A stretch of 64,000 bases of DNA from Pseudomonas serboccidentalis (GTDB taxonomy: Bacteria; Pseudomonadota; Gammaproteobacteria; Pseudomonadales; Pseudomonadaceae), in assembly GCF_028830055.1 (NCBI RefSeq), contig NZ_CP101655.1:4206669-4270668 (forward strand), in the 5' to 3' direction. Shown piece by piece: positions 1 to 10,298 of the stretch. Within the stretch, counting starts at the first letter, position 1; each line of letters opens with the position of its first letter. A program made the translations under genes and the position numbers. A model generated the notes under the pieces. The model searched no databases and was not told where the DNA came from. It was given only the letters and a program-made list of their open reading frames with translations.

Positions 1-2551
1 TGAAATTTGTGGCGCCGACGCCCTGCAGCGCGAGGTTGACGTTGTACGCCGGATCGCGGGCTATCAGCGGCAACCAGCGCTGGTAAAACGCATCCTGCTC
101 ACGCTCGTGCTGTTGTTGCTCTTCGCTTGTTGCCACGGTGCTCGGGCGAGCGCCCACGGCCAGCCGGGCATGCGGATTCCACACCACCAGGTAGCCTTCG
201 CGGCCGACACGCAGGCATAGATCCACGACGTTGTACGCGACCTTCAAGTCCTGTTCGTCGAGCCCCGCGACCTCCTCGAAAACCGACTTGCGCACCATCA
301 GGCAGTCACCGCCGACGGCGCTCAGGTCCTGCACGGCCTGCAGCCGGAACATATAGCCTTCCGACTGCATGGGCTGACCATAGAACGGCAGCCCGGCCGG
401 CCCCTGCAAGCCGAGAATCAGGCCGGCATGCAGAACGCCGCCGTCCGGGTCGAACAACTTGGCGCCAACGACCCCGACTTCCGGACGCTGCGCATGATTG
501 AGCAATTCGTCGAGCCAGTCGGCTTGAGTGATCACCGCAAAGGCATTGAGCAGCAACACATACTCGCCGCGCGCCTGGCCAACGGCAAAGTTGTGAATGG
601 CGGCGGGGTTGTTCTTTTGCGGGCAGCTCAACACGCGGATCCGGTCGCTGCCCAATTGCGCCATGCCGCCGAGCCATACCTGCGCCTCGGCGCTTTCGCT
701 GCCGCTGTCGACCAGCAGGATTTCGTACTCGGTGTAAGCGGTCTTTTCCAGCAGCGTTTCGACGCAGCGTTGCAGGGCAGCCGTCTGATCCTGAGCGACG
801 ATGATCACCGACACCAACGGGCGTCGGGCATGCCGATAATCGACCCGATTGAGCAGCTCGTGGCCCTCTCGTCGGGTCTCGCAGGCGATGCCCAGGCGCT
901 GCAGATGCGCATTGAGCACCCGCGGATTCTGCTCAAGGACACCCGGGTCGGTGAGCCACTGCGACAGATCGAACTTCGATTCCAGCAGCACCTCGGCAAC
1001 ATGGCCGATCACCTGAATGCCGTCGCTCTCGACCATGCGCCACAGCAGGTCGTGAGGCGCCAGTTGTGCGAAGTCCGAATCAAAGCCACCCAGCGCAAGA
1101 ACTCGCTCGCGCTTGAACGCCAGAGCGCGGCCGACATAGGGATAGCTGCGCATCAGGTCAAGGTTGAAATCCGGCTTGAACGCAGGCTCTGCCGACTCGC
1201 CATCGCGCAGGCTGCCTTCGTCGCTGTACAGGCAGGTGAACGACCGCGAGTGCACGATGCGATCGGCCATGATCAGCAACGCCGTGGTCACCGGACGATC
1301 GCCGGGCTGCAGCATATAGAACCAGTCGGCACCTTCCAGCTGCGGCAACAAGGCGTTGACCTGTTCCAGCCCGTCATCCTGCAGCGGAAGACGGAACACC
1401 CGCCCATCCAATTCAGCTTCGGAGCAGGAGGCGGACAGCACCAGCACCAGTTCCGGCGGGTAATCCTGATTGGCGAGGGCCTCCAGCGTCCGCTCCACAC
1501 CATCACGACTGCCTTTGCCGTCGATGATGATCGGCACGATCCGCGGTTGGTGCGACCAGCCGGCGATGGTTTCCGGCAGCAACTTGCGCTGTCCTTCGGT
1601 CAGCACCCGGCACTCCAGCCATTGCGCGTAGAGCTCGCCGAAACTCAGGCTGTCGACCCCGACGCCACACTCCTGACGGCTCTGCCGGGTGCCAAGGGTA
1701 CGGCTCAACGGCAGTTCTTCCCACACCCTCGGCGACTCGTCAGCCTTGGTCAACGGGATGTAGCGAACCCAGCCTGGCGCAGGCGCCGATTCACCGCTGC
1801 GGACTTTGAGCATTTGCGAAAGCCACTCGCGCTCGACTTCCATCGCGTCCTTCATCGGTTGCTGCGCGCTCAGTCGCTCCGGGTACAGACGCTCGGCACT
1901 CAGCACATTGTTGGACACCGCCAGATTGCCGCGGCGCAGCAGGCAGATGTACAAGGCGAAATCCAGGCTGGCGACGAAGCAGCAACCCTCCTCGGTCAAT
2001 GCTGGCAACAGTTCGGCGACGTCCGCGCGCCGAAACAGCGCATTGCTGAATCCGCCGAGAACGTTGACCGGGAACTTTTCAAATATCGCCAGCAGATCGT
2101 CACCCTTGAACAGGCCACTGACCGGTGACAGCGAGGTGTTTTCCAGCCGCGCAGGCAGGATGATGTCGTTCGCATCCCAGAGCAGTCGCTGAGCCAGCAC
2201 CAGGCTGACCTCATCACGGCGCATCTCGTGCGCCTGCTGCTCGATACAGGCGGAATAGAGCAGATCATCGTCACACAGAAACTTGATGAACTCGCCCTGC
2301 GCCTGATCCAGGCAGGCTTTCAGGTTACCGACCAGGCCCAAGGTACGCGGATTGCGCACATAACGAACCGCAACGCCCGTGTCCTCGACGACCTTGGAGA
2401 CGATGTTTTCGATCTCGCCGCCACGGCTGTCATCACAAACGATGATTTCGAGATGGCCATAGCCTTGGCCGACGGCACTGCGCAGTGCTCGCTCGAAAAA
2501 ACGTGGATTGAAGGCGGGAATGACAAGGCTGACGAGAGGGAGTGAATTCAC
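1..2551 (-). CDS. Multi-domain GT2 glycosyltransferase, flagellar cluster (3' end outside window)
   Basis: One minus-strand frame stays open from a GTG at 2551 to the window edge (850 codons), so the C-terminus is missing. The N-terminus reads as a family 2 glycosyltransferase: LVSLVIPAFNP followed by EIIVCDDS, a nucleotide-sugar-binding DD. Two further GT2-like segments follow, near residue 340 (PRIVPIIIDGKG) and near residue 574 (PLVSVIIVAQDQ), so the protein carries up to three such domains. Its place just after flgL matches the Pseudomonas Fgt-type enzymes that attach rhamnose-based glycans to flagellin; that role is inferred from context. An in-frame ATG at 2614 would add 21 residues. 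GTG was chosen because the GT2 fold begins immediately after it, although neither start has a strong ribosome-binding site. Confidence 0.85.
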   Translation of the reverse strand, partial: MNSLPLVSLVIPAFNPRFFERALRSAVGQGYGHLEIIVCDDSRGGEIENIVSKVVEDTGVAVRYVRNPRTLGLVGNLKACLDQAQGEFIKFLCDDDLLYSACIEQQAHEMRRDEVSLVLAQRLLWDANDIILPARLENTSLSPVSGLFKGDDLLAIFEKFPVNVLGGFSNALFRRADVAELLPALTEEGCCFVASLDFALYICLLRRGNLAVSNNVLSAERLYPERLSAQQPMKDAMEVEREWLSQMLKVRSGESAPAPGWVRYIPLTKADESPRVWEELPLSRTLGTRQSRQECGVGVDSLSFGELYAQWLECRVLTEGQRKLLPETIAGWSHQPRIVPIIIDGKGSRDGVERTLEALANQDYPPELVLVLSASCSEAELDGRVFRLPLQDDGLEQVNALLPQLEGADWFYMLQPGDRPVTTALLIMADRIVHSRSFTCLYSDEGSLRDGESAEPAFKPDFNLDLMRSYPYVGRALAFKRERVLALGGFDSDFAQLAPHDLLWRMVESDGIQVIGHVAEVLLESKFDLSQWLTDPGVLEQNPRVLNAHLQRLGIACETRREGHELLNRVDYRHARRPLVSVIIVAQDQTAALQRCVETLLEKTAYTEYEILLVDSGSESAEAQVWLGGMAQLGSDRIRVLSCPQKNNPAAIHNFAVGQARGEYVLLLNAFAVITQADWLDELLNHAQRPEVGVVGAKLFDPDGGVLHAGLILGLQGPAGLPFYGQPMQSEGYMFRLQAVQDLSAVGGDCLMVRKSVFEEVAGLDEQDLKVAYNVVDLCLRVGREGYLVVWNPHARLAVGARPSTVATSEEQQQHEREQDAFYQRWLPLIARDPAYNVNLALQGVGATNF

Positions 2552-2629
2552 GGCGGGCTCACAGGCGGTACGAGCCCGCTCGGTAAAGCGAGCCCTGGAA
2601 ACCGCGAAAAACATTAACTGAGGGACTGG

Positions 2630-2652
2630 ACAAACGGGCGCTTGCGCGCCCG
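2630..2652 (-). terminator. Hairpin after flgL, weak terminator or attenuator
   Basis: Arms CGGGCGC (2635-2641) and GCGCCCG (2646-2652) pair around a TTGC loop. On the minus strand the stem is followed only by TTTGTCC, so it may end part of the flgL transcription while letting some reach the glycosyltransferase gene. Confidence 0.45.
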
Positions 2653-2659
2653 CTTACCG

Positions 2660-4228
2660 TCAGATCTTGTTGAACAGACCCAACTGACTGATCTTGCTGA
2701 AAGCCAGCTGCGAGGCCTGCAGCATGGTCTGTTGCAGGGTCAGGCGAGTCATGACTTCGGCCGGATCCGAATCTCGGATCGAGCCCTGGGTCGTGGTGTT
2801 CGCCGTACTCAGGCTCTGGTTAGTGACGTTCTGCATGTCCAGCGACTGACCACGGGCACCAATGGCGGTGACAGAGGCACCGATCTGGTTGGTGGCGGCG
2901 TCGATGTTGCCGAGACCTGCCTCCATCACGCCCTGAAACTTCTGTTTGGCAACCGGATCACCGTCGATCGGCGTATTCATGGCCGTAATCATCTGGCCCA
3001 GGGTGTCGAGCACGTTCTGGGTCTGGTGATTGTTCGGCTGAATCGAGAACTGATCGCCAGCAGCCGGAGTGTTGCCCAGCGCGAAGGTCACGCCGGCAGC
3101 GGTGGCGTTGCCGCCAGCGACGGTGCCCGACGACACCGGCTTGCTGTCTGCAGTGACGGGTGCTGCGTACAGATCGAAAGCCGTGGCGCTGGTGAACTTG
3201 AGCACCGCACCGCCCTGCGGGAATGCCGCCGTATAGGCCGCCTGGTTGGTGATGCTGGAACCGGTGATCACGGCAGTCGACGGGTTACCCGGGCTGCGCG
3301 CGGTGGTGAACGAGTCAGGCGTGGTCGACAACTGGAAGCTGTGCCCGGCAATGACCGCGTCCGGGTTGGTGTCACCGGCCTTCAGGTTGATGTTCAGCTT
3401 CAGGTCGACACCACGGAAACTGACCGACTGGTTGGTCCCGGTGGTGTTGACGATCGCGCCGTTCTGGCTGGCTTCTGAAGTCACGTCGTTGCCCAGCGCA
3501 TCAGTGATTTTCAACTGAGTGCTGCTGACGAAACTGACGGTGTACGGCTGACCACCGGAGAATCGGGAATTGTAGGTGGCGGCCGTGCCAACCGTACCGT
3601 TGGACAGCACCACTCGGCCGTCATCCACCGCTGGCGCAGTCATCTGAGTGGAGGTCCGACCGGTGTTGATGGTCTGCTGGAAGGCATCCCAACCGGTGGT
3701 GTTGGTACCGACCGTCATGCCATCGCCAATGCCCAGGTTGATGGTGGTCTGGTCACCGTTGTAAGTGTAGGTACCGTCGGCGTTCTGCGAATACGGTGCG
3801 GTATCGGTTTTCGAACCGGAGAACAGATAGTTGCCGTCGGCATCCTTGGAGTTCATCAGACCCAGCACTTGTTGCTGGATCTGCCCCAGTTCTGCCGCGT
3901 AAGCCTGGCGATCCTTGTCGGTCGCCGTACCGTTGTTGGCAGCCAGGGACAGATCCTTGGCGCGTGCCAGCGCCGTCGTGATGGCATCCAGTGTGGATTC
4001 CTGGACGTTCAACGCGCTCTTGGTGCTGTTGATGTTGGTGTTGTACTGATCCAGCATCGCCGCCTGCTGACCCAGCTTGAGCAGGCGACCGGCGCCAATC
4101 GGATCGTCGGCAGCCGTGTTGATGCGTTGCAGGCTGCTCGCTTCGTTGGCGGTCGCGACCGTCTTGCTGTAGTTGCGCTGATATTGAGCAGCTTGTGTCG
4201 CGTAATACTGGGCGGTGGAAATGCGCAT
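2660..4228 (-). CDS. flgL: Flagellar hook-associated protein FlgL (HAP3)
   Basis: FlgL is the second hook-filament junction protein, placed between FlgK and the flagellin filament outside the cell. The N-terminus (MRISTAQYYATQAAQYQRNY) and the C-terminus ending ASQLAFSKISQLGLFNKI are the paired alpha-helical D0/D1 segments of the flagellin/FlgL family. The central 300 residues are Thr/Gly/Asn-rich and beta-like, as in surface-exposed variable domains. At 522 residues it is longer than the enterobacterial protein (about 317) but normal for this group of Pseudomonas. It has no signal peptide, as expected for flagellar type III export. It lies 13 nt after flgK and is the last structural gene of the flgF-L operon. 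Confidence 0.95.
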   Translation of the reverse strand: MRISTAQYYATQAAQYQRNYSKTVATANEASSLQRINTAADDPIGAGRLLKLGQQAAMLDQYNTNINSTKSALNVQESTLDAITTALARAKDLSLAANNGTATDKDRQAYAAELGQIQQQVLGLMNSKDADGNYLFSGSKTDTAPYSQNADGTYTYNGDQTTINLGIGDGMTVGTNTTGWDAFQQTINTGRTSTQMTAPAVDDGRVVLSNGTVGTAATYNSRFSGGQPYTVSFVSSTQLKITDALGNDVTSEASQNGAIVNTTGTNQSVSFRGVDLKLNINLKAGDTNPDAVIAGHSFQLSTTPDSFTTARSPGNPSTAVITGSSITNQAAYTAAFPQGGAVLKFTSATAFDLYAAPVTADSKPVSSGTVAGGNATAAGVTFALGNTPAAGDQFSIQPNNHQTQNVLDTLGQMITAMNTPIDGDPVAKQKFQGVMEAGLGNIDAATNQIGASVTAIGARGQSLDMQNVTNQSLSTANTTTQGSIRDSDPAEVMTRLTLQQTMLQASQLAFSKISQLGLFNKI

Positions 4229-4241
4229 GAATTACGACTCC

Positions 4242-6287
4242 TTAAAGACTGTTGATCAGCGTGGCGAAGGTTTCCTGCGCAGCCTTGATGATCTGCGAAG
4301 ACGCTGTGTAGTACTGCTGATACTTGACCAGGTTGCCGGTCTCTTCATCGAGGTTGACCTGGGACAACGAATCGCGCGCGCCCTTGGCCTGATCCAGGAT
4401 CACCGAGGTGGCGTTGTTGTCGGATTTGCTCTGCGCCGCCTTGGTGCCAACGTTGGTCACCAGCTTGTTGTAGGCGTCGGTCAGGCTGATGCCCTTGCTG
4501 CCGGTGCCGGTGTCCACGGTCTGCTTGGTCTGCAGGCCAACCAGTGCCTGTGCGTTGCGGTTGTCCGAAGACGCCGCGCCGGTCAGGTTGATCGTGAAGG
4601 TTTCGCCAGACTTTGGCGTCGCACCCACAGTGGTCTGCACGGTGAAGGTCTTCTGTACGTTCGGCGTGACGCTGGTATCCATCACCGGAGCGCCGGTGGA
4701 GTCGACCATGCCGACCTTGAGGTTCAAGGTGTTGGCCTGCCCCGGCACGATGGTGCCCGAGCCGATGGTGTTGCCCTTGGCGTCGACCATGTTGTACGAC
4801 TGACTGCCGCTGGCGACCGCCCCGAACACCAGTTTGACCGGCGTCGAATATTTGAGCGCATTCTGCAGCTCGGCCTGAGACGCCGGGTTGTAGATGTTGA
4901 TCGAGTCGGTCAGCGTCGGCTGCGTGTAGGTGCCGGAATTGTTGGCACTGGCGACGCCCGTCAACGGTGCTGCCGCCGCGACTTTCTTCGGGTCGGTCAG
5001 TACGGTCTGAATGGCGGTTGCCGCGTTACGGGTCGGGGTCACCTTGAAGGTGTCGCCAGCGCTCAGTGCGCCGCCGTTGAGGGCCAGGGTGAAGCCGTCG
5101 ATCACCGGCGGTGGCGTGGTCGTGGTGCTGAACGACCCCATATCGGTGCCATCGGAACGCTTGACCGAATAGTTGGTGGCGCTGGTGAAAGTGACCTGAT
5201 AATCGCTGGTGGTCAGCTTGCCGGTGTCCTTGATGGTGACATCGAGGTTGCCCGAGCCTGCACTGTTGCCCGCCTGCGCGATGCTGCGCTGGCTGATCAG
5301 CGCTGCACTGTTGATGTTGTTGAAGATCGCCGCGCCGAAGTCACCGTTCTTGTCGATGCCCTGGGCTTGCTGGCTGTTGACCTGATCGGCCACCACCAGC
5401 GCAACACGCCCCAGCTCATTGAGCGCAGGATCGAGCACTTCTTTGCGATAGGTCAGCAGGCCACCGATTTCGCCACCGCTCATGGCCGACGTGATGTCGA
5501 TGACGCTTGAGCCGCGGTCCATCTGAATGGCCACGCGCGACGGGTCGTCTTTGCTCGGGACGGTGCTCAGGGTGTTGGTGGTGTTGCCGATCACCAGCGG
5601 CTGGCCGGTGCCGATATACACGTCAAAACTGGTACCACGCTCGACGACTTGCGCACCGGTCAGCTCGGAAAGCTGACGCACGGCTTCGTTACGGCTGTCG
5701 AGCAGATCGTTCGGCTGGCCACCGCTGGTGGAAATCTCGCCGATCTTCTGATTGAGATTGGCAATCGAAGTGGCCAGCTTGTTGACCTGGGACGTCATGT
5801 CGCCCAGGTTGCCGTTGATCGTGGTGTTCTGATCGTTCAGCTGTTTGGCCAGGGCATTGAAACGGCTGGTCAGTGCCTGCGCACCGGTCAGCACCGACTG
5901 ACGGGACGTGTCGTCGGTCGCCGACGTTGCCACACCTTGCATTGAGGTGAAGAACTTCTGCAGCACGCCGGTCAGACCGGTATTGGTATCGGACAGCGAG
6001 GCGTCCAGCGCAGTCGCCTGGCCACCGTATGCAGCCGCTTCGCTGTTGAGCGAGGTGGCGGTGTGCAGTTGGTTTTCGAGGTAGGAGTTGTAGACCCGGC
6101 GCACGTCGGCCAGGGTGGTACCAGTACCGATGAAAACATTGCCGAACTGCTGCGAGGCCTTGGTGCCCTGCACGGTTTGCTGGCGTGAATAACCGGCGGT
6201 GTCGACGTTGGCAATGTTGTTACCTGTCGTCGCCAGAGAGGAAGAACTCGCGGCCAACCCCGACATACCGATATTGAGCAAACTCAT
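4242..6287 (-). CDS. flgK: Flagellar hook-associated protein FlgK (HAP1)
   Basis: FlgK is the first junction protein on the hook tip. The N-terminus (MSLLNIGMSGLAASSSSLAT, then NNIANVDTAGYSRQ) is the FlgE/FlgK rod-hook motif. The C-terminus (QVNLDEETGNLVKYQQYY, then ETFATLINSL) is the characteristic helical FlgK end. The 681-residue length exceeds the roughly 550 of enterobacteria because of an expanded Thr/Ser/Gly-rich middle (about residues 330-600), a usual site of strain variation. It is exported by the flagellar type III route with no Sec signal. It lies 21 nt after flgJ in the same operon. Confidence 0.96.
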   Translation of the reverse strand: MSLLNIGMSGLAASSSSLATTGNNIANVDTAGYSRQQTVQGTKASQQFGNVFIGTGTTLADVRRVYNSYLENQLHTATSLNSEAAAYGGQATALDASLSDTNTGLTGVLQKFFTSMQGVATSATDDTSRQSVLTGAQALTSRFNALAKQLNDQNTTINGNLGDMTSQVNKLATSIANLNQKIGEISTSGGQPNDLLDSRNEAVRQLSELTGAQVVERGTSFDVYIGTGQPLVIGNTTNTLSTVPSKDDPSRVAIQMDRGSSVIDITSAMSGGEIGGLLTYRKEVLDPALNELGRVALVVADQVNSQQAQGIDKNGDFGAAIFNNINSAALISQRSIAQAGNSAGSGNLDVTIKDTGKLTTSDYQVTFTSATNYSVKRSDGTDMGSFSTTTTPPPVIDGFTLALNGGALSAGDTFKVTPTRNAATAIQTVLTDPKKVAAAAPLTGVASANNSGTYTQPTLTDSINIYNPASQAELQNALKYSTPVKLVFGAVASGSQSYNMVDAKGNTIGSGTIVPGQANTLNLKVGMVDSTGAPVMDTSVTPNVQKTFTVQTTVGATPKSGETFTINLTGAASSDNRNAQALVGLQTKQTVDTGTGSKGISLTDAYNKLVTNVGTKAAQSKSDNNATSVILDQAKGARDSLSQVNLDEETGNLVKYQQYYTASSQIIKAAQETFATLINSL

Positions 6288-6308
6288 GATTCAAACCTTA
6301 CCGTGTGT

Positions 6309-7592
6309 TTATAGAGGCGTCGTTGTAACGCCGGCCGCAGCGTAGTTTTCGAAACTGTTCATCTGCTTGGCAATCTGCGAAATCTTGGTCGCGTAGTTCG
6401 GGTCGGTTGCGTAACCGGCCTTCTGCAACTCGCGTACAAACTGTTCTGGGTTATCGGCCGACTTCACAACATCTTGATAGCGATTGTTGGTCTGCAGCAA
6501 AGTCACCAGATCGTGGAAACTGTCTTTATACGAGGCATAGGAACGGAACTGCGCCGTCTCCTTGACCATCTGCCCGTTGCGGAATTCGCTGGTGATCGCC
6601 CGAGCCGAATCGCCGGTCCAGTTGCTGCTGGCCTTGATGCCGAACAGGTTGTGGCTGCTGCTGCCATCCTGGGCGCGCATGACCGATTTGCCCCAGCCGG
6701 TTTCCAGCGCGGCTTGCGCCACCAGATAACGCGGATCGACGCCAATGCGCGCGGCGGCCTCTTTGGCCATCGGCAGCATGGTGTTGACGAATTCGTCGGC
6801 GGAGCTGAAGGCGCGCTTGGCCGGTGCCAGCGGAATCTGCGCCATCGCCCGGCCGTAGATCTGCATCTGCCCGCCGGACGCTTTCGCGTCTTCGGCACGA
6901 CTCAGCCAGTCGCCGTTGTACAGCGGGCCAGCGCCAGTGGCAGCAGTGGTCGCAGCACGTTGTGGCAAGGCATTGGCAGCGGTCGGCGTGGCCGACGGCA
7001 CCAGACCGGCGAGCAGACGATCAGCCAGTTTCGGCGGCAGCGCCAGACGACGCTTGTTGATCATCTCCATGTCGTTGGTGTGCGCCAGCTGTGTGTTCGG
7101 CGCATGCAGCGAACGCGAGGCCCACAATGGACGCTCGCCATTGAGCCGCGACAGCGGTCCGGTGCCCGTGGTGCCGGCAGCGATCGGCGTCTGCACCGCA
7201 GCGGCTTTCGCCGCCTCTTGCTTGGCGGCGGATGCGGCCGCAGCCTCACCCGGGGCCATTGGCTTGTTCTTCGACATCTGCTTCATCAGCACGTCGGCCA
7301 GGCCAATACCCCCGCCCTCGCGGGACAGCGACACCGCCAGTTGCTGGTCGTACATTTCCTGATACTGCTTGGCCGCCGGGGTGTTCATCGGGTTGTCTTT
7401 ACCCAATGCCTCGGTGGCCGAGCGCATCGACTTGAGCATTTCGCCCAGGAACAGCGATTCGAATTCCTGCGCCACCTTGCGCATGTTCGCATCGCTATTC
7501 TTGTCACCGACCTTGAGCTGGTTCAGACGATTGAGGTCGGAGTACGAACCCGAATCGCCCGTGCCCACCAGACTGCCTTTGCGCATATCCAT
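6309..7592 (-). CDS. flgJ: Flagellar rod assembly protein / peptidoglycan hydrolase FlgJ
   Basis: FlgJ caps the growing rod and cuts peptidoglycan so the rod can pass through the wall. The N-terminal part (about residues 30-115, with VAQEFESLFLGEMLKSMR and GGGIGLADVLMKQM) is the rod-binding domain. A Pro/Ala-rich linker follows, then a C-terminal N-acetylglucosaminidase domain with the motif YLVAQAALETGWGKSVM, whose Glu is the expected catalytic acid, and HNLFGIKASSNW. The 427-residue length against 313 in Salmonella reflects the longer linker. It lies 11 nt after flgI. Confidence 0.95.
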   Translation of the reverse strand: MDMRKGSLVGTGDSGSYSDLNRLNQLKVGDKNSDANMRKVAQEFESLFLGEMLKSMRSATEALGKDNPMNTPAAKQYQEMYDQQLAVSLSREGGGIGLADVLMKQMSKNKPMAPGEAAAASAAKQEAAKAAAVQTPIAAGTTGTGPLSRLNGERPLWASRSLHAPNTQLAHTNDMEMINKRRLALPPKLADRLLAGLVPSATPTAANALPQRAATTAATGAGPLYNGDWLSRAEDAKASGGQMQIYGRAMAQIPLAPAKRAFSSADEFVNTMLPMAKEAAARIGVDPRYLVAQAALETGWGKSVMRAQDGSSSHNLFGIKASSNWTGDSARAITSEFRNGQMVKETAQFRSYASYKDSFHDLVTLLQTNNRYQDVVKSADNPEQFVRELQKAGYATDPNYATKISQIAKQMNSFENYAAAGVTTTPL

Positions 7593-7603
7593 GGTCGCCG
7601 TCC

Positions 7604-8719
7604 TCAGATCACGATCAGGTCGGCTTGCAACGCGCCGGCCTGCTTCAGTGCTTCGAGAATGGCCATCAGGTCACCCGGTGCCGCGCCGACCTGGTTCACC
7701 GCCCGCACGATCTCGTCGAGGGTGGTGCCCGGGCCGAACTTGAACATCGGCTTGGCTTCCTGCTCGGCATTCACACGCGAACGCGGCACGACCGCGGTCT
7801 GGCCGTTGGACAATGGCCCCGGCTGGCTGACGATCGGGTCTTCAGTGATGGTCACGGTCAGGCTGCCGTGGGTCACGGCGGCGGGCGAGACTTTCACGTT
7901 CTGGCCGATGACGATGGTGCCGGTGCGCGAGTTGATGATGACTTTTGCCACCGCCTGGCCCGGGTCGACTTCGAGGTTTTCCAGGATCGACAGATAGTCG
8001 ACGCGCTGGCTCGGATCGAGCGGCGCAGTCACACGGATCGAGCCGCCGTCGATGGCCTGCGCCACGCCAGGGCCGAGCATGTCGTTGATCTTGTCGACGA
8101 TGCGCTTGGCGGTGGTGAAGTCGGAACGGTTGAGGTTCAGCGTCAGGCTGTTGCCCTGGTTGAAACCGCTCGGCACCGAACGCTCGACCGACGCACCGCC
8201 CGGGATACGACCGGCCGACGGAACGTTGACGGTGATCTTCGAACCGTCGCGCCCTTCGGCATCGAAACCACCGACCACCAGGTTGCCCTGAGCGATGGCG
8301 TAGACGTTGCCGTCGATCCCCTTGAGCGGGGTCAGCAACAGGGTGCCGCCGCGCAGGCTCTTGGAGTTACCGATCGAAGACACGGTGATGTCGACCTGCT
8401 GACCCGGCTTGGCGAACGCCGGCAGATCGGCACTCACCGACACCGCCGCGACGTTTTTCAACTGCACGTTGCCCGATCCCGGCGGCACCTTGATGCCGAA
8501 CTGCGAGAGCATGTTGTTGAAGGTCTGCAGGGTGAACGGAGTTTGCGTCGTCTGGTCGCCGGTGCCGTTAAGCCCGACCACCAGGCCGTAACCGATCAAC
8601 TGGTTGGAACGCACGCCGGAAATGCTGGCGATATCTTTCAGCCGCTCGGCGTGAGCACCAAAGGCAACGGACATCATGGCCGCTGCCAGCATGAAGCTTT
8701 TCAGATTCAACGTAGCCAC
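7604..8719 (-). CDS. flgI: Flagellar P-ring protein FlgI
   Basis: FlgI forms the P ring, the bushing in the peptidoglycan layer around the rod. A Sec signal peptide is visible at residues 1-24 ([17 protein letters not shown]). Mature family motifs follow: [31 protein letters not shown] and the C-terminal [19 protein letters not shown]. At 371 residues it has the normal family length. The ATG lies immediately next to the flgH stop codon, so the two are probably translationally linked. Confidence 0.97.
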   Translation of the reverse strand: MATLNLKSFMLAAAMMSVAFGAHAERLKDIASISGVRSNQLIGYGLVVGLNGTGDQTTQTPFTLQTFNNMLSQFGIKVPPGSGNVQLKNVAAVSVSADLPAFAKPGQQVDITVSSIGNSKSLRGGTLLLTPLKGIDGNVYAIAQGNLVVGGFDAEGRDGSKITVNVPSAGRIPGGASVERSVPSGFNQGNSLTLNLNRSDFTTAKRIVDKINDMLGPGVAQAIDGGSIRVTAPLDPSQRVDYLSILENLEVDPGQAVAKVIINSRTGTIVIGQNVKVSPAAVTHGSLTVTITEDPIVSQPGPLSNGQTAVVPRSRVNAEQEAKPMFKFGPGTTLDEIVRAVNQVGAAPGDLMAILEALKQAGALQADLIVI

Positions 8720-9415
8720 CTAGAAAGGGAACAGCGGGCTGAGGAAGAAACGGTCGAACCAGCCTGGCTGACTCGCATCGGCAAACGAACCGGTGCCCGA
8801 GTAGGTGATGCGCGCATCGGCGACACGGGTCGACGACACGGTGTTGTCGGTCGCGATGTCATCGGCACGCACCAGACCTGCGATCCGCACCAGCTCGTCG
8901 CCGGTGTTGAGGGTCATCCACTTCTCGCCGCGCACGGCGATGATGCCGTTGGGCAACACGTCGGCCACGGTCACGGTGATCGAGCCGGTCAGGGTGTTGC
9001 CCTGCGCGGCCTTGCTGTCGCCCTTGGTCGCACGGTCGCCGCTGTAGCCGACGTCCAGGCTCAGATCGTTACCGCCCAACGGGTTGTTGGTGGTACCGCT
9101 GCCGCCGAACAGCGACGTCAGGCCGATGCCGGTCTTGCTGTTCTTGGCCACTTGCGAGTTGGCGTTCTTGCTCGCCTGCGTCTTCTCGTTCAGGGTGATG
9201 GTGATGATGTCACCGACCCGGAACGCCTTGCGGTCGCTGTACAGGTTCTGCTCGAAGCCGGCCTGATAGATCGAGCCGTTGTTGGCCGCAGCCGGCAATG
9301 GCGTGCGCGGCAACACCGGGGCGTAGTAAGGGTCATTGGGCTTGGGCGTCGGTGCGACGCAGCCCGCGAGCGAGACGACCCCACCCAATGCCAGAACAGA
9401 TACGAAGCGTTTCAT
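8720..9415 (-). CDS. flgH: Flagellar L-ring lipoprotein FlgH
   Basis: FlgH forms the outer-membrane L ring. The N-terminus is a lipoprotein signal with the lipobox LAGC and the acylated Cys at residue 19. Family motifs include [19 protein letters not shown] and [15 protein letters not shown], and the end is [14 protein letters not shown]. At 231 residues it has the usual length. It sits between flgG and flgI in the operon. Confidence 0.97.
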   Translation of the reverse strand: MKRFVSVLALGGVVSLAGCVAPTPKPNDPYYAPVLPRTPLPAAANNGSIYQAGFEQNLYSDRKAFRVGDIITITLNEKTQASKNANSQVAKNSKTGIGLTSLFGGSGTTNNPLGGNDLSLDVGYSGDRATKGDSKAAQGNTLTGSITVTVADVLPNGIIAVRGEKWMTLNTGDELVRIAGLVRADDIATDNTVSSTRVADARITYSGTGSFADASQPGWFDRFFLSPLFPF

Positions 9416-9467
9416 GACCCTACCTCACGGTGTTGCTGGCGACCTCATGGCCGCCCCATAGACTTGA

Positions 9468-10253
9468 TTACAGATTCTGCGTTACGAACGAGAGCATCTG
9501 GTCGGCGGTGGAGATCACCTTGGAGTTCATCTCGTAGGCGCGCTGAGTGGTGATCATGTTGACCATCTCTTCAACGGTGCTGACGTTGGAACCTTCCAGG
9601 GTGTTCTGCAGCGTGGTACCGAAACCATTCAGGCCCGGGGTGCCGATTTGCGGCGCGCCGGAAGCAGCGGTTTCCAGGAACAGGTTGTTGCCCACCGCTT
9701 GCAGACCGGCCGGGTTGATGAAGTCGGCGGTTTGCAGGTTACCGATCACCTGAGCGGCCGGGTTGCCTGGCACAGTGATCGACACGGTGCCGTCGGTGCC
9801 GACGGTGAAGCTCTGCGCGTTGTTCGGAATGACGATGGCCGGCTCCAGGGCGAAACCGCTGGCGTTGACGATCTGGCCATTGGAATCGAGGTGGAAGGTG
9901 CCGTCACGGGTGTAGGACGTGGTGCCGTCCGGCTGCAGGATCTGGAAGAAACCGCGACCGTCGATGGCCATGTCCAGCGGCTGCTCGGTGGTTTGCAGGC
10001 TGCCGGCGGTGAAGTTTTTCTGCGTGCCGACGATGCGCACACCGGTACCCAGTTGCAGACCCGACGGCAGTTCGCTGTCCTGGGTCGACTGGGCGCCTGG
10101 CTGACGCTTGATCTGATAGAGCAGGTCCTGGAACTCGGCACGGTCACGTTTGAAACCCGTGGTCGAGACGTTCGCCAGGTTGTTGGAAATGGTGGTCAGG
10201 TTGGTGTCCTGGGCGGACAGACCGGTTTTGGCAACCCATAGAGCCGGAAGCAT
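9468..10253 (-). CDS. flgG: Flagellar distal rod protein FlgG
   Basis: FlgG builds the distal rod. The N-terminal signature SNNLANVSTTGFKRDRAEFQ and the C-terminal helix VEEMVNMITTQRAYEMNSKV are diagnostic for rod/hook proteins. The central segment contains the FlgG-specific stretch QIKRQPGAQSTQDSELPSG, which sets straight-rod packing in the family. At 261 residues it is almost identical in length to the enterobacterial protein. It is the second gene of the operon, 45 nt after flgF. Confidence 0.97.
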   Translation of the reverse strand: MLPALWVAKTGLSAQDTNLTTISNNLANVSTTGFKRDRAEFQDLLYQIKRQPGAQSTQDSELPSGLQLGTGVRIVGTQKNFTAGSLQTTEQPLDMAIDGRGFFQILQPDGTTSYTRDGTFHLDSNGQIVNASGFALEPAIVIPNNAQSFTVGTDGTVSITVPGNPAAQVIGNLQTADFINPAGLQAVGNNLFLETAASGAPQIGTPGLNGFGTTLQNTLEGSNVSTVEEMVNMITTQRAYEMNSKVISTADQMLSFVTQNL

Positions 10254-10298
10254 TCGATTCTCCTCGTGCGCCTGTTTTACGGCGCGACGTTCTGATAA

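Noticed and set aside
428..2128. 566-codon plus-strand frame with no stop
   Set aside because: It lies fully opposite the GT2 glycosyltransferase frame. Its composition (Gln/His/Arg-rich, no family motif) is that of a high-GC antisense shadow.
7625..9553. 642-codon plus-strand frame
   Set aside because: It is antisense to flgI and flgH, which have complete family motifs and signal peptides.
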